Positions 43,298-51,584 are shown, counted from the stretch's first letter. The stretch: 64,000 nt of DNA from UBA1672 sp964351365 (GCA_964351365.1 CAYGNP010000002.1:1-64000); one strand, 5' to 3'. Numbers and translations: made by a program. The notes: generated from the letters alone by a model not told the origin.

Positions 43298-43405
43298 GGA
43301 GATAATCCTAACCCAAGTTCAATAACTCAATAATATTAGCAGGGAATGCTTAAAGCGGGGTTAGGTTTATATAAAATGCAATCTATCTTCGCAGGTGCAG
43401 CACAA

Positions 43406-43882
43406 TTACGGGGTGCGCAGAAGCCCGCCAACAGAGTCAAGAATACCATTCAGGAATGAAACCTGATTTTGCTCATAAAAACCGTGGGTTACGTTTAAAT
43501 AATCATCTATAATGATGGCTGTATCATATTCCTGATGCGCCAAAATCTCACAAATCCCGCACAGGGCAATAGCCTTAAGGAGTGGTTCGATTTCCTTTTT
43601 TTTGTCCTCTTTTTTCTTAACATGAGCCTCTAAAATTTCCTCAACATTGCCAAGCTGCTCATTGAGGGTGAGGATAATTTTCTTAAATAAGGCCTTATGT
43701 GCCTTTGTATTAACAGTCACACCCTGCTCCTGGAAGGATTCAGTATCAATTTCCAGGCCACGTTCGAGATATTCGTTAATAAGAATTTTCAATGGGCGCT
43801 TGGTGTGAAGCATTTCATAGCAAGCCTGTACAGCCATTATACGCGCGGCAAATTCACTGGAGTTGGGTTTTTGAGTACTCAT
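43406..43882 (-). CDS. nusB: Transcription antitermination protein NusB
   Basis: 158 residues from ATG 43882, which overlaps the ribH stop as ATGA; the longer frame runs into ribH and is not real. NusB binds boxA RNA with NusE in rRNA antitermination. The helical-bundle pattern is visible: ARIMAVQACYEML near the start, AIALCGICEILAH in the middle and IIDDYLNVTHGFYEQNQVSFLNGILDSV at the end. The ribH-nusB order is typical of alphaproteobacteria. Confidence 0.93.
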   Translation of the reverse strand: MSTQKPNSSEFAARIMAVQACYEMLHTKRPLKILINEYLERGLEIDTESFQEQGVTVNTKAHKALFKKIILTLNEQLGNVEEILEAHVKKKEDKKKEIEPLLKAIALCGICEILAHQEYDTAIIIDDYLNVTHGFYEQNQVSFLNGILDSVGGLLRTP

Positions 43883-44316
43883 GATAGTTTTTTCTTTAGC
43901 TCCAGCAGGCTTATGGCGGCATTGGCGGCGTCCGCGCCTTTGTTCTTCTGTTTTGGGTCGGCGCGGGTGATTGCCTGATCCATTGTATCGCATGTTAATA
44001 TGCCGTTGCCAATGGGCGCGTTATAATCAAGGGCTAATCTTGATAGTCCGCTCGCACTTTCATTACAGACAATATCATAATGAGAGGTTTCGCCGCGAAT
44101 AACGCAGCCAAGCGCGATGAAGAGTTCGAACTTCTTGCTTTCTATGCCAAGCTTGATGGCAAGCGGGATTTCGAGCGCGCCCGGAACGCGAATGATGTCG
44201 TAGGAGATGTTGCTGTCATCCAGAGCTTTTTGCGCGCCAGCAAGTAAATGCGCGGAGACATGCTCGTAATACGGTGAGAGGACTATCATACAATGGGACA
44301 TTATCGTTTTTCTCAA
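43879..44316 (-). CDS. ribH: 6,7-dimethyl-8-ribityllumazine synthase
   Basis: 145 residues. It makes lumazine, the riboflavin precursor. Motifs are VPGALEIPLAIK, LGCVIRGETSHYDIVCNE with the catalytic His, and PIGNGILTCDTMDQA. Overlaps of four bases on both sides couple it to ribBA and nusB. Start at 44316, with ATG 44301 as alternative. Confidence 0.95.
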   Translation of the reverse strand: MRKTIMSHCMIVLSPYYEHVSAHLLAGAQKALDDSNISYDIIRVPGALEIPLAIKLGIESKKFELFIALGCVIRGETSHYDIVCNESASGLSRLALDYNAPIGNGILTCDTMDQAITRADPKQKNKGADAANAAISLLELKKKLS

Positions 44317-45428
44317 GAAATTGATTTGTGACCATGAAGATGAAGATCGTATCCGTCAAGGCCAATCACGCTTTTTGGGCTGTTGGTGAGGAGAATCATA
44401 TCTTTTACACCCAAATCCTGCAAAATTTGCGCGCCGATGCCGTAATCACGCAGAGCGCTCTCTTTTTCCGTTGGGGCACTGCTCATCAGGCGCTGCGAGA
44501 GCGTTCTTGCGTTTGGCGGACGCAAAAGAACAATTACTCCGCTGCCTTCTTTTTCGATAATCTCGATTGATTTCTGAAGCGTGTCGTTTTTATTTATACC
44601 TAAGATATCCTTCAAGATATCCACAGCGTGCATCCTTACTAAAACAGGCTTGCCCGTTTTGTTTATATCGCCCAGAACCAGCGCTATGTGCTCGGCGTAA
44701 TGGATTTTTGCGGCGTAAAGATGAAGAGTAAATTCTGTTCCTGAACGTGAATTCATCGTGCCTGTGTATAACTTATCCACAAGGCTTTCGTTCTTACGGC
44801 GGTAGGCAATCAGATCTGCGATAGAACCTATTTTCAGATCATGGTTTTTGGCAAAAGTTTCTAAATCACTCAGGCGGGCCATGGTGCCGTCATCATTCAT
44901 GATTTCACAAATGACGCCTGCGCCGCTGAATCCTGCCATTTTGGAGAGGTCGACAGCCGCCTCTGTATGGCCTGCACGAACCAGAACGCCGCCTTCGCGT
45001 GCAAGCAGCGGGAAAACGTGGCCGGGAGTTGCAATTGCATCAGGGCCATTTTCTGGGTTTATGGCCGTCTGGATTGTGTGCGCGCGGTCTGCTGCGGATA
45101 TGCCGGTTGTGACACCTTCTTTGGCCTCGATGGATACGGTAAAGGCGGTGCGGTGCTGGCTGTTATTGCCGCGACCCATAAGCTCAAGGCCCAGGCGATC
45201 AACCATCGCCTCTTCCATTGGCAGGCAAATCAGGCCGCGGCCTTCCTTGGCCATGAAGTTTATGGTTTGCGGGGTGGCCATCTGCGCAGGGATAATCAGG
45301 TCGCCCTCATTTTCGCGCTGCTCATCATCAACGATGATCACCGGCTTACCGTTGCGCATATCGGCGATAATCTCTTCGATTGATGAGAGCATGGGCTGCT
45401 GTTCCTGTTGTTTTGCGGCGTTATGCAT
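44313..45428 (-). CDS. ribB: 3,4-dihydroxy-2-butanone 4-phosphate synthase with degenerate RibA domain (RibBX-type)
   Basis: 371 residues. The N-terminal RibB domain is complete: GKPVIIVDDEQRENEGDLI, FMAKEGRGLICLPM, HRTAFTVSIEA, RAGHTEAAVDL and CEIMNDDGTMAR. The C-terminal half is GTP cyclohydrolase II-like. The segment that normally binds zinc through three cysteines reads RMHAVDILKDILGINKND, with no cysteine, so it is unlikely to open GTP. This matches RibBX-type fusions known in proteobacteria. A separate active GTP cyclohydrolase II would then be needed elsewhere in the genome. It overlaps ribE by eight bases. Confidence 0.9.
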   Translation of the reverse strand: MHNAAKQQEQQPMLSSIEEIIADMRNGKPVIIVDDEQRENEGDLIIPAQMATPQTINFMAKEGRGLICLPMEEAMVDRLGLELMGRGNNSQHRTAFTVSIEAKEGVTTGISAADRAHTIQTAINPENGPDAIATPGHVFPLLAREGGVLVRAGHTEAAVDLSKMAGFSGAGVICEIMNDDGTMARLSDLETFAKNHDLKIGSIADLIAYRRKNESLVDKLYTGTMNSRSGTEFTLHLYAAKIHYAEHIALVLGDINKTGKPVLVRMHAVDILKDILGINKNDTLQKSIEIIEKEGSGVIVLLRPPNARTLSQRLMSSAPTEKESALRDYGIGAQILQDLGVKDMILLTNSPKSVIGLDGYDLHLHGHKSIS

Positions 45429-46020
45429 TGTATTTTACATCCATCATACGCGCCACATAGCGCGCAAGCATGTCAATTTCGATATTCACAATATCACCCG
45501 CCTTGCGATCTGCAAGGGTTGTATGGCGCCAGGTGTGCGGGATGATGTTTACACCAAAATATTGCCCCTCAACCTCGTTAACCGTCAGGGATATGCCATC
45601 AATCGTGACCGAGCCTTTGGAGGCAATTAAATGTGCGAGGCCTTTGGGTATGTGCAGCTTAATCCGGTGAGAGCCTCCTTCGGGTGCTATATCCATGATT
45701 TTGGTGGTTGTATCAACATGGCCGGAGACGATGTGCCCGCCCATTTCATCGCCCAATTTGAGCGAAGGCTCAAGGTTTATGCGGGTTCCCATTTTCCAAT
45801 TGCCGATAATGGTTTTTGAGAGGCTTTCGGCGGAGACATCAACAAAAAAGCTGTCCTTGGTTTTTTCGGTAACACTGAGACAGCAGCCGGAGCAGCAGAT
45901 TGACGCGCCAATCTCAATGTTTGAGAGGTTAAGGGCCGTTACTATTTCAAAACGTGCATCACCGCGCGCTTTATCGATTGCGCGGATGGTTCCGATATCT
46001 TGAATAAGCCCTGTAAACAT
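45421..46020 (-). CDS. ribE: Riboflavin synthase alpha chain
   Basis: 199 residues. It dismutates two lumazines to riboflavin. The two lumazine-binding repeats are seen: MFTGLIQDIGTIRAI and SICCSGCCLSVTEK in the first, GGHIVSGHVDTTTKI and SVTIDGISLTVNEV in the second. It overlaps ribBX by eight bases. The 77-base gap to ribD contains a nested inverted repeat (46034-46106). No FMN riboswitch is recognisable upstream. Confidence 0.95.
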   Translation of the reverse strand: MFTGLIQDIGTIRAIDKARGDARFEIVTALNLSNIEIGASICCSGCCLSVTEKTKDSFFVDVSAESLSKTIIGNWKMGTRINLEPSLKLGDEMGGHIVSGHVDTTTKIMDIAPEGGSHRIKLHIPKGLAHLIASKGSVTIDGISLTVNEVEGQYFGVNIIPHTWRHTTLADRKAGDIVNIEIDMLARYVARMMDVKYNA

Positions 46021-46033
46021 CTATATTTCCTTG

Positions 46034-46106
46034 TCATTCTGAAGGCTTTGCCCTGAAGAATCTCTAAAGTCACTAGATCCTTCAGTTGTAAACGACTTCA
46101 GGATGA
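46034..46106. repeat. Nested inverted-repeat element between ribE and ribD
   Basis: The outer arms TCATTCTGAAG (46034-46044) and CTTCAGGATGA (46096-46106) pair in 10 of 11 positions. The inner arms CTGAAGAATCT (46053-46063) and AGATCCTTCAG (46075-46085) also pair in 10 of 11. The four arms are variants of one unit. This resembles the small dispersed palindromic elements found between genes of many proteobacteria. The ribD stop codon at 46098 lies inside the right arm. Confidence 0.6.
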
Positions 46107-47078
46107 GATTTTAATGTATCTCTCTAGCACATCAGGCCCCAGGATTTGAAGGTTTTTTCTCTCCAAATCAAATCTTTGCGTGAGTGTCTTTATGTTCAGG
46201 TTGCCAGTCAGCCCCTGATGCTCATCGCCGATAAGGGTTGCTGCGCGGTAAATGAGCAGCTCGTCGCACAGACCTTCCGTCAGGAAAGACGTGTGGATTT
46301 GCGCGCCGCCTTCGACCAAAAGGCGCGTGACCCCATACTTCGCAAGTTCTTTTAGCACCGCTGGCAGATCGTGCGGATCAGACTGGATTATATATTCGTT
46401 TGAAAATTTTTGATCATGTTTTCCCAGCACGATTTTTACCGGATCATGCTCAATTCCCGGCAAGCGCGTTGTCAGCAAGGGCTGATCTGCTCTTGCCGTG
46501 GCGCTGCCGATTAAAATTGCGTCATGCTTGCTGCGGATAAGATGGGCGTGTTTGCGCGCAAGCTCGCCTGTGATCCATTTGCTTTCACCACCAGCGCAGG
46601 CGATTTTTCCATCCAGCGTGCAGGCCATTTTTAGGGTAATAAACGGCCTGTTTTGCGTGATGCTCAGGAAAAATCCAGCGTTCAGTTCACTACACTCATC
46701 CTCAAGAATCCCCGTGATGATTTCAATGCCGGCATCCTCTAATGGCTTCAGGTTCACTTTTGGGTTTGGATCAGATGCGCCGATAATAACGGTTTTAATT
46801 CCGGCATCAATAATTGCCTCTGTGCAGGGCGGGGTTTTACCCTGATGAGAGCAAGGCTGAAGCGTTACATAGAGGGATGCACCCTTTGCATTCCTTCCGG
46901 CTTGAGCCAGAGCCATTGTCTCGGCGTGAGGGCGACCTGTGTCTGCTGTGCGGGCGCGGGCGAGGATCGTGCCGTTCTTGACAATCACACATCCCACAGA
47001 GGGATTAGGAGCCGTGCGGCCAAGCCCTGTTCGGGCCAGATTCAGGGCTGAGCGCATGTAATGCTCGTGTTTACTCAC
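46098..47078 (-). CDS. ribD: Bifunctional diaminohydroxyphosphoribosylaminopyrimidine deaminase / reductase
   Basis: 326 residues. The deaminase domain has zinc ligands in GRPHAETMAL and LQPCSHQGKTPPC. The reductase domain begins at about residue 145 (PFITLKMACTLDGKIA) and has VEGGAQIHTSFL. It performs steps two and three of riboflavin synthesis. The last codons and the stop lie in the inverted-repeat element at 46034-46106, so the C terminus (KISS) may have been supplied by that element. It overlaps nrdR by four bases. Confidence 0.95.
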   Translation of the reverse strand: MSKHEHYMRSALNLARTGLGRTAPNPSVGCVIVKNGTILARARTADTGRPHAETMALAQAGRNAKGASLYVTLQPCSHQGKTPPCTEAIIDAGIKTVIIGASDPNPKVNLKPLEDAGIEIITGILEDECSELNAGFFLSITQNRPFITLKMACTLDGKIACAGGESKWITGELARKHAHLIRSKHDAILIGSATARADQPLLTTRLPGIEHDPVKIVLGKHDQKFSNEYIIQSDPHDLPAVLKELAKYGVTRLLVEGGAQIHTSFLTEGLCDELLIYRAATLIGDEHQGLTGNLNIKTLTQRFDLERKNLQILGPDVLERYIKISS

Positions 47079-47542
47079 TTGCCGGTCTCTTTGAGGCGGT
47101 TGACTTCGCTCAGGAAGTCATTGAAATCTTCAGGGTTGCGGAAATCTTTATACACGGAGGCAAAGCGGATATAGCCTACGGCATCGATGCGGGTCAGGGC
47201 CTCCATAACCAGTGCCCCGATTTTGCTCGATTTTACTTCCGCTTCACCTTCGGATTCAAGGGCGCGGACGATTTTGTCGGCTTCTTGTTCGATTTTTGCA
47301 AGCTCGACCGGGCGTTTGCGCAAAGCTACCTGCATGGAGCGGATGATTTTATCACGGTCGAAGGGCTGTTTGCGCCCTCCGCCCTTAATAACGGTCATTT
47401 CACGAAGCTGCACGCGTTCGAATGTGGTAAATCGCTCATCGCAATTTGGGCATGATCTGCGCCGCCGAATGGCCGAATTATCTTCGGTCGGTCTGGAATC
47501 TTTTACCTGAGTTTCCTCATTTCCACAAAATGGGCAGCGCAT
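47075..47542 (-). CDS. nrdR: Transcriptional repressor NrdR
   Basis: 155 residues. It represses ribonucleotide reductase genes in response to dATP/ATP. The zinc ribbon is MRCPFCGNEETQVKDSR and SCPNCDERFTTFE, followed by an ATP-cone domain (VIKGGGRKQPFDRDKI). Overlap with ribD by four bases gives the usual nrdR-ribD pair. In most relatives glyA lies directly upstream; here a small extra gene intervenes. Confidence 0.96.
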   Translation of the reverse strand: MRCPFCGNEETQVKDSRPTEDNSAIRRRRSCPNCDERFTTFERVQLREMTVIKGGGRKQPFDRDKIIRSMQVALRKRPVELAKIEQEADKIVRALESEGEAEVKSSKIGALVMEALTRIDAVGYIRFASVYKDFRNPEDFNDFLSEVNRLKETGK

Positions 47543-47546
47543 ATTC

Positions 47547-47573
47547 AGTTACAAGCTCTGAGTTACAAGTTAC
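47547..47573. repeat. Left AGTTACAAG repeats of the four-helix-bundle unit
   Basis: AGTTACAAG occurs at 47547-47555 and again at 47561-47569, extending to AGTTACAAGTTAC. Related units in the opposite direction (CTTGTAAC, ACTTGTCACT) lie at 47972-48001. Together they frame the single gene between nrdR and glyA. They begin only five bases from the nrdR start codon. Confidence 0.55.
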
Positions 47574-47591
47574 ACTTACAGGGCAACATCA

Positions 47592-47993
47592 TCATTTTAG
47601 AGATTTTATTAACCCAAACAACATTTTAGAAATCTCAACATATTCATTCTGCCATTTCCGATGGCACGCCTGATCAATTAAGTTTAAGTCATGGCAATAG
47701 TCAATCCATACACCAACTTCGTGGCACGAGCCTTTCGCCATGACAAGAAAACGTCGAAAATCGGCGTTTGATATTATCTGACGGCCATAACCTTCTGCAA
47801 TATTGGCACAAATTCCAGAGGCAGCGCGCTGGATCTGATCAGTGATTGTAAAACGCGTCTCTTTTGGAAACTCCTGGCATTTCCTATATATTTCCAGAGA
47901 CGCTTCGTATGCACGTTGATAAACCCTCAAGTCACGATGGGACTGCGATGGCCTGGAATGATCTGATGATTCTTGTAACGTGGTACTTATCAC
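47592..47993 (-). CDS. S23-type four-helix-bundle protein
   Basis: 133 residues from a GTG start. The family pattern of 23S-rRNA-intervening-sequence four-helix proteins is clear: DLRVYQRAYEASLEIYRKC, FTITDQIQRAASGICANIAEGYGR and FRRFLVMAKGSCHEVGVWID. These small pentameric proteins are of unknown function. Some relatives lie inside rRNA genes, and others act as accessory proteins of diversity-generating retroelements. No reverse transcriptase or rRNA gene is present in this window. The gene sits between inverted AGTTACAAG-like repeats, and its first codons lie in the right repeat, suggesting it travelled as a unit. Confidence 0.82.
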   Translation of the reverse strand: MISTTLQESSDHSRPSQSHRDLRVYQRAYEASLEIYRKCQEFPKETRFTITDQIQRAASGICANIAEGYGRQIISNADFRRFLVMAKGSCHEVGVWIDYCHDLNLIDQACHRKWQNEYVEISKMLFGLIKSLK

Positions 47994-48001
47994 TTGTCAC
48001 T
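47972..48001. repeat. Right CTTGTAAC/ACTTGTCACT repeats of the four-helix-bundle unit
   Basis: CTTGTAAC at 47972-47979 and ACTTGTCACT at 47992-48001 are inverted versions of the left repeats at 47547-47573. The right copy ends one base before the glyA stop codon at 48003. The start codon of the four-helix-bundle gene overlaps it. Confidence 0.5.
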
Positions 48002-48002
48002 C

Positions 48003-49316
48003 TTACTCATTCGGATAAATCGGGAATCGTTTACACAGAACATCCACCTTGGCCTTAACCGCTTTTTCAACCGCGGCGTTGCCTTCGGGGCCATTTGCCT
48101 TGAGACCATCCAGAACTTCAATGGCGTACTGGCCGACCAGTTTGAATTCTTCTATGCCAAATCCGCGGCTGGTGGCGGCGGGCGTTCCCAAACGCACACC
48201 GGATGTCACCATTGGCGGGGCGGGATCGAATGGCACTGCGTTTTTATTACAGGTCATGCCGGCGCGCTCAAGGGCTTTTTCGGTATCGGTTCCGGTCAGG
48301 CCTTTGGGGCGAAGATCGACGAGCACGATATGGCTGTCTGTCCCGCCGGAGACGATATCAACACCGCCTTCTTTCAATGTTGCGGCAAGGGCGCGTGCAT
48401 TATCTATAATAGCTTGGCCATAGGCTTTAAATTCTGGCTTTAAGGCTTCCCCGTAAGCCACTGCTTTTCCTGCAATAACATGCATTAATGGTCCACCTTG
48501 AATTCCTGGGAAAATAGCTGAATTGATTTTCTTGAAAATCTCCAGATCATTGGTCAGGATCATACCGCCGCGGGGGCCACGTAAAGTTTTGTGTGTGGTG
48601 GTTGTCGTAATATGCGCGTGCGGAACGGGTGATGGATAAACACCGGCGGCGATCAGGCCAGCGTAATGCGCCATATCTACCAGCAGATAGGCACCGATAG
48701 AGTCCGCAACCTTGCGGAAGCGGGCAAAATCAATATGGCGCGGGTAGGCGGATGCTCCGGCGATGATCATTTTGGGCTTATGTTCTTTGGCAAGGCGCTC
48801 CATTTCTTCGTAATCGAGCAAAGAATCGCTCTCGCGCACGCCATACTGGATGGCGTTAAACCATTTACCAGACTGGTTAGGCGCGGCACCATGAGTAAGG
48901 TGTCCACCAGCAGCAAGGCTCATTCCAAGTATGGTATCGCCGGGCTGAAGGAGCGCAGTGAATACGCCCTGATTGGCCTGTGAGCCTGAATTTGGCTGCA
49001 CGTTGACATATTGTGCGCCGAATAATTCTTTTGCGCGATCACGTGCGAGGTCTTCAATGACATCTGCAAATTCACAGCCGCCATAATATCTGCGGCCCGG
49101 ATAGCCTTCGGCGTATTTGTTGGTGAATACGGAGCCTTGCGCCTGAAGCACGGCTCTGGAGACTATATTTTCGGATGCAATAAGCTCGATGCTGTTTTGC
49201 TGGCGGTGAAGCTCGTCCTTGATGGCGTTTGCGATATCCGGGTCAACGGCGGTTAAGTCTTCTGTGAAGAAATTATCGAAATCAAAGTAATCTTGGTTTT
49301 TCACTGCATTGCTCAT
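48003..49316 (-). CDS. glyA: Serine hydroxymethyltransferase
   Basis: 437 residues from ATG 49316. It interconverts serine and glycine, feeding one-carbon units to folate. Motifs are ELIASENIVSRAVLQAQGS, NKYAEGYPGRRYYGG, VNVQPNSGSQANQ, and the PLP Lys in TTTTHKTLRGPRGG. The longer frame start lies in rpiB and lacks conservation. The gene is 22 bases downstream of rpiB. The glyA-nrdR-rib order is conserved apart from the inserted unit. Confidence 0.96.
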   Translation of the reverse strand: MSNAVKNQDYFDFDNFFTEDLTAVDPDIANAIKDELHRQQNSIELIASENIVSRAVLQAQGSVFTNKYAEGYPGRRYYGGCEFADVIEDLARDRAKELFGAQYVNVQPNSGSQANQGVFTALLQPGDTILGMSLAAGGHLTHGAAPNQSGKWFNAIQYGVRESDSLLDYEEMERLAKEHKPKMIIAGASAYPRHIDFARFRKVADSIGAYLLVDMAHYAGLIAAGVYPSPVPHAHITTTTTHKTLRGPRGGMILTNDLEIFKKINSAIFPGIQGGPLMHVIAGKAVAYGEALKPEFKAYGQAIIDNARALAATLKEGGVDIVSGGTDSHIVLVDLRPKGLTGTDTEKALERAGMTCNKNAVPFDPAPPMVTSGVRLGTPAATSRGFGIEEFKLVGQYAIEVLDGLKANGPEGNAAVEKAVKAKVDVLCKRFPIYPNE

Positions 49317-49338
49317 CTTTTTTGGTTTCCTTTTTGGG

Positions 49339-49761
49339 TTATGATAATTTTTCGACGCGGCGGGCATGACGTCCACCTTCATATTCTGTTTCGATAAACG
49401 CTTTCAGACAATCCAGCGCAGTTTCGATGCCTGTGATTCTATGACCAAGGCATAATACATTTGCGTCATTATGCTGGCGCGTTAGCTTAGCCATTGTTGA
49501 ATTTGTACAGACTGCGGCGCGGATATGCTTATGCCTGTTTGCGGCCATCGATATGCCCAGAGCGGTCCCACATATCAATACGCCGCGATGCGTTTTTTTA
49601 TTCTTTAGCTCCTCCGCGAGTTTGTTCGCGTAATCAGGATAATCCACAGACTCAGTTGAATTTGTCCCCAGATCAATCCACTCGATATCGGGGCGCGATT
49701 CTTTCAAAGCCTCTTTGAGGGGGAAACCCGCGTGATCGCTTGCTATGGCGAGCTTTTGCAT
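49339..49761 (-). CDS. rpiB: Ribose-5-phosphate isomerase B
   Basis: 140 residues from ATG 49761, with AAAGGA five bases upstream. It interconverts ribose 5-phosphate and ribulose 5-phosphate in the pentose phosphate pathway. RpiB motifs are IASDHAGFPLKEAL, SVDYPDYAN and GVLICGTALGISMAANRHKHIRAA with the catalytic Cys. It is directly upstream of glyA, the common rpiB-glyA pair. Confidence 0.93.
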   Translation of the reverse strand: MQKLAIASDHAGFPLKEALKESRPDIEWIDLGTNSTESVDYPDYANKLAEELKNKKTHRGVLICGTALGISMAANRHKHIRAAVCTNSTMAKLTRQHNDANVLCLGHRITGIETALDCLKAFIETEYEGGRHARRVEKLS

Positions 49762-49808
49762 GTGCGTCCTTTTGCCTGTGTTAGACACACTTTATAGACG
49801 TTTAGGGC

Positions 49809-50012
49809 TTAAGAAATCAATCCTTTCTTTTTCAGGACGTATTCCAGGCGGTTCAGCGCGTTGCGCTTCAAATATTCTTTTGGAGACGATGTTGGGCCCT
49901 GGATAATAATTTCTGTTAAAGTGGCTGTGTCCATGGCGGAAACCTTAACAATATTGCCCACAGGGTGGAATTCGATGATGACTTCCCTGCCCTGTAATGC
50001 GTTGTGTACCAT
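49809..50012 (-). CDS. Small conserved alphaproteobacterial protein (DUF6898-like)
   Basis: 67 residues, soluble. The sequence EVIIEFHPVGNIVKVSAMDT, then IQGPTSSPKEYLKRNALNRLEYVL matches the short conserved proteins found between the LdtR-type regulator and glyA/rpiB genes in alphaproteobacteria; I believe this is the DUF6898 group. Function is unknown. It follows the MarR-type regulator by ten bases, so the two are probably co-transcribed. Confidence 0.72.
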   Translation of the reverse strand: MVHNALQGREVIIEFHPVGNIVKVSAMDTATLTEIIIQGPTSSPKEYLKRNALNRLEYVLKKKGLIS

Positions 50013-50022
50013 GGCGCGCTAT

Positions 50023-50481
50023 TTAGAATCCACCGCCAAAGTTGGTTTGTTGCGCCCAGAAGCGCTCCAGCATTTTGAGCGTTGTGTTCAGCCCGCTCAG
50101 GCGCTCATCGGTGATTTCCGTTCCTTCGATTTGGCTTTCGTGGCGGCGGAACATCTCGGAAATCATGGTGCGCAGCTCCTTGCCCTTATCAGAGAGGTGA
50201 ACGCGGATGGAGCGTTTATCATGCACAGAGCGTTCCTGCACCAAATAGTCATTTTCAACCATTTTCTTGACGTTATAGGAGACGTTAGAGCCAAGGTAGT
50301 AGCCGCGAATGGTGAGCTCTCCAACAGTCATTTCCTCTTCCCCTACATTATACAGGATCATACATTGGACGTTATTGATGTCCTGAATATTTTTTTTATC
50401 CAGTTCAACTTTTAAAACATCCAAGAAGTGGCGGTGCAGCCGTTCAATCAGCTGTATCGCTTCGTAATAAGGGGTGCTCAA
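50023..50481 (-). CDS. ldtR: LdtR-type MarR-family transcriptional regulator
   Basis: 152 residues. It has a winged-helix MarR fold with MTVGELTIRGYYLGSNVSYNVKKMVENDYL as the recognition region and the KRSIRVHLSDKGKEL wing. The GYYLGSNVSYN signature is that of LdtR of alphaproteobacteria, which controls an L,D-transpeptidase and osmotic-stress genes. An L,D-transpeptidase is encoded at 60149-61426 in this window, a possible target. It is divergent from hemB with about 107 bases between. Confidence 0.82.
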   Translation of the reverse strand: MSTPYYEAIQLIERLHRHFLDVLKVELDKKNIQDINNVQCMILYNVGEEEMTVGELTIRGYYLGSNVSYNVKKMVENDYLVQERSVHDKRSIRVHLSDKGKELRTMISEMFRRHESQIEGTEITDERLSGLNTTLKMLERFWAQQTNFGGGF

Positions 50482-50532
50482 GGATTTATCTCCATATTCA
50501 TTATTTTGTGTGGCTTAGATCATAATTAAAGT

Positions 50533-50560
50533 TTGCCCAAAGCGCAAAGTGATTTTATAA
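50533..50560 (+). promoter_or_regulatory. Possible promoter of hemB
   Basis: TTGCCC (50533-50538) and TTATAA (50555-50560) are separated by 16 bases, resembling a housekeeping sigma promoter. The site ends 28 bases before the hemB start in the divergent gap with ldtR. It is a pattern match only. Confidence 0.3.
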
Positions 50561-50588
50561 CTCATTTGATTTAAAGAAATGTAAAATT

Positions 50589-51584
50589 ATGAATAAATCT
50601 GCAAGCTATCCCATAAAAAGACCGCGTCGTCTGCGTTCTAGCGTCTGGATCCGTGATCTAGTCTCGCAAAACAGGCTAAGCGTTAAAGACCTTATCTGGC
50701 CGGTATTTGTGGTTGAGGGGCAAGGCATTACGCAGGATATCCCTTCCCTGCCCGGTGTTTCCCGCTATTCGATCGATATTTTGGTACGTGAGGCGCAAAA
50801 AGCTTACGAGCTTGGTATTCCTGCGATTGTCGTTTTTCCGGTTACTCCGGCGGAGCGTAAAAGCCCAGACGGGGCGGAGTGCTATAATCCTGATAACCTC
50901 ACTTGCCGCTCTATTAAGGCTATTAAGCAGGTTGTGCCGGGTCTTGGTATTATCACCGATGTTGCGCTTGATCCCTATACCACTCACGGGCATGACGGAT
51001 TGATTAGAGATGGCGTTATTTTGAATGATGAAAGCGTTGCGGTTTTGTGTAAACAGGCGCTCAATCAGGCACGAGCGGGGGCAGATATTATTGCGCCTTC
51101 GGATATGATGGATGGTCGTGTTGGGGCAATCAGAACTGCTTTGGATGAGGCAGGATTCGAGCATGTTATTATTCTGTCTTACGCGGCGAAGTTTGCGTCC
51201 TGTTTCTATGGCCCGTTTCGGGATGCCGTTGATTCATCGGGCTGTCTGGAGGGGGATAAGAAAACCTATCAGATGGATCCTGCCAATGCCGATGAAGCGC
51301 TTCAGGAGGTTGCTCTGGATTTGGCAGAGGGCGCAGATATGGTCATGATAAAACCTGGATTGCCTTATCTTGATATTATTTCGTCAGTTAAACGCGAATT
51401 TAAAGTTCCAACCTTTGCTTATCACGTCAGCGGCGAGTATGCGATGCTGCGCGCGGCGTCCGATAAAGGGTGGCTGGATTATAACGCGGCGCTTTTGGAA
51501 ACCATGGTGGCCTTTAAACGTGCCGGATGTGATGGCATTTTCACTTACGCAGCGCGGGATGTTGCCAAGCTTTTAAGTGTATAA
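50589..51584 (+). CDS. hemB: Delta-aminolevulinic acid dehydratase (porphobilinogen synthase)
   Basis: 331 residues. It condenses two 5-aminolevulinates to porphobilinogen for heme. The active-site lysines are in LSYAAKFASCFYGPFRDA and DMVMIKPGLPYLD. The metal region reads ITDVALDPYTTHGHDG, with Asp and no Cys, so it is not the zinc-cysteine type. The RRLRSSVWIRDLV start is typical of proteobacteria. It is divergent from ldtR. Confidence 0.96.
   Translation: MNKSASYPIKRPRRLRSSVWIRDLVSQNRLSVKDLIWPVFVVEGQGITQDIPSLPGVSRYSIDILVREAQKAYELGIPAIVVFPVTPAERKSPDGAECYNPDNLTCRSIKAIKQVVPGLGIITDVALDPYTTHGHDGLIRDGVILNDESVAVLCKQALNQARAGADIIAPSDMMDGRVGAIRTALDEAGFEHVIILSYAAKFASCFYGPFRDAVDSSGCLEGDKKTYQMDPANADEALQEVALDLAEGADMVMIKPGLPYLDIISSVKREFKVPTFAYHVSGEYAMLRAASDKGWLDYNAALLETMVAFKRAGCDGIFTYAARDVAKLLSV

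Noticed and set aside
44773..44781. Perfect DnaA-box-like TTATCCACA, with a near match at 60131-60139
   Set aside because: They are single sites, one of them inside ribBX coding sequence, and nothing resembling an origin (AT-rich unwinding element, clustered boxes) is near.
44848..45630. Long open frame of 260 codons on the plus strand, antisense to ribBX and ribE
   Set aside because: Both opposite-strand genes are fully conserved enzymes, and the antisense product shows no domain and only composition expected from a shadow frame.
47543..47591. FMN riboswitch upstream of the riboflavin genes
   Set aside because: No RFN-like conserved segments could be found in this gap or between ribE and ribD.
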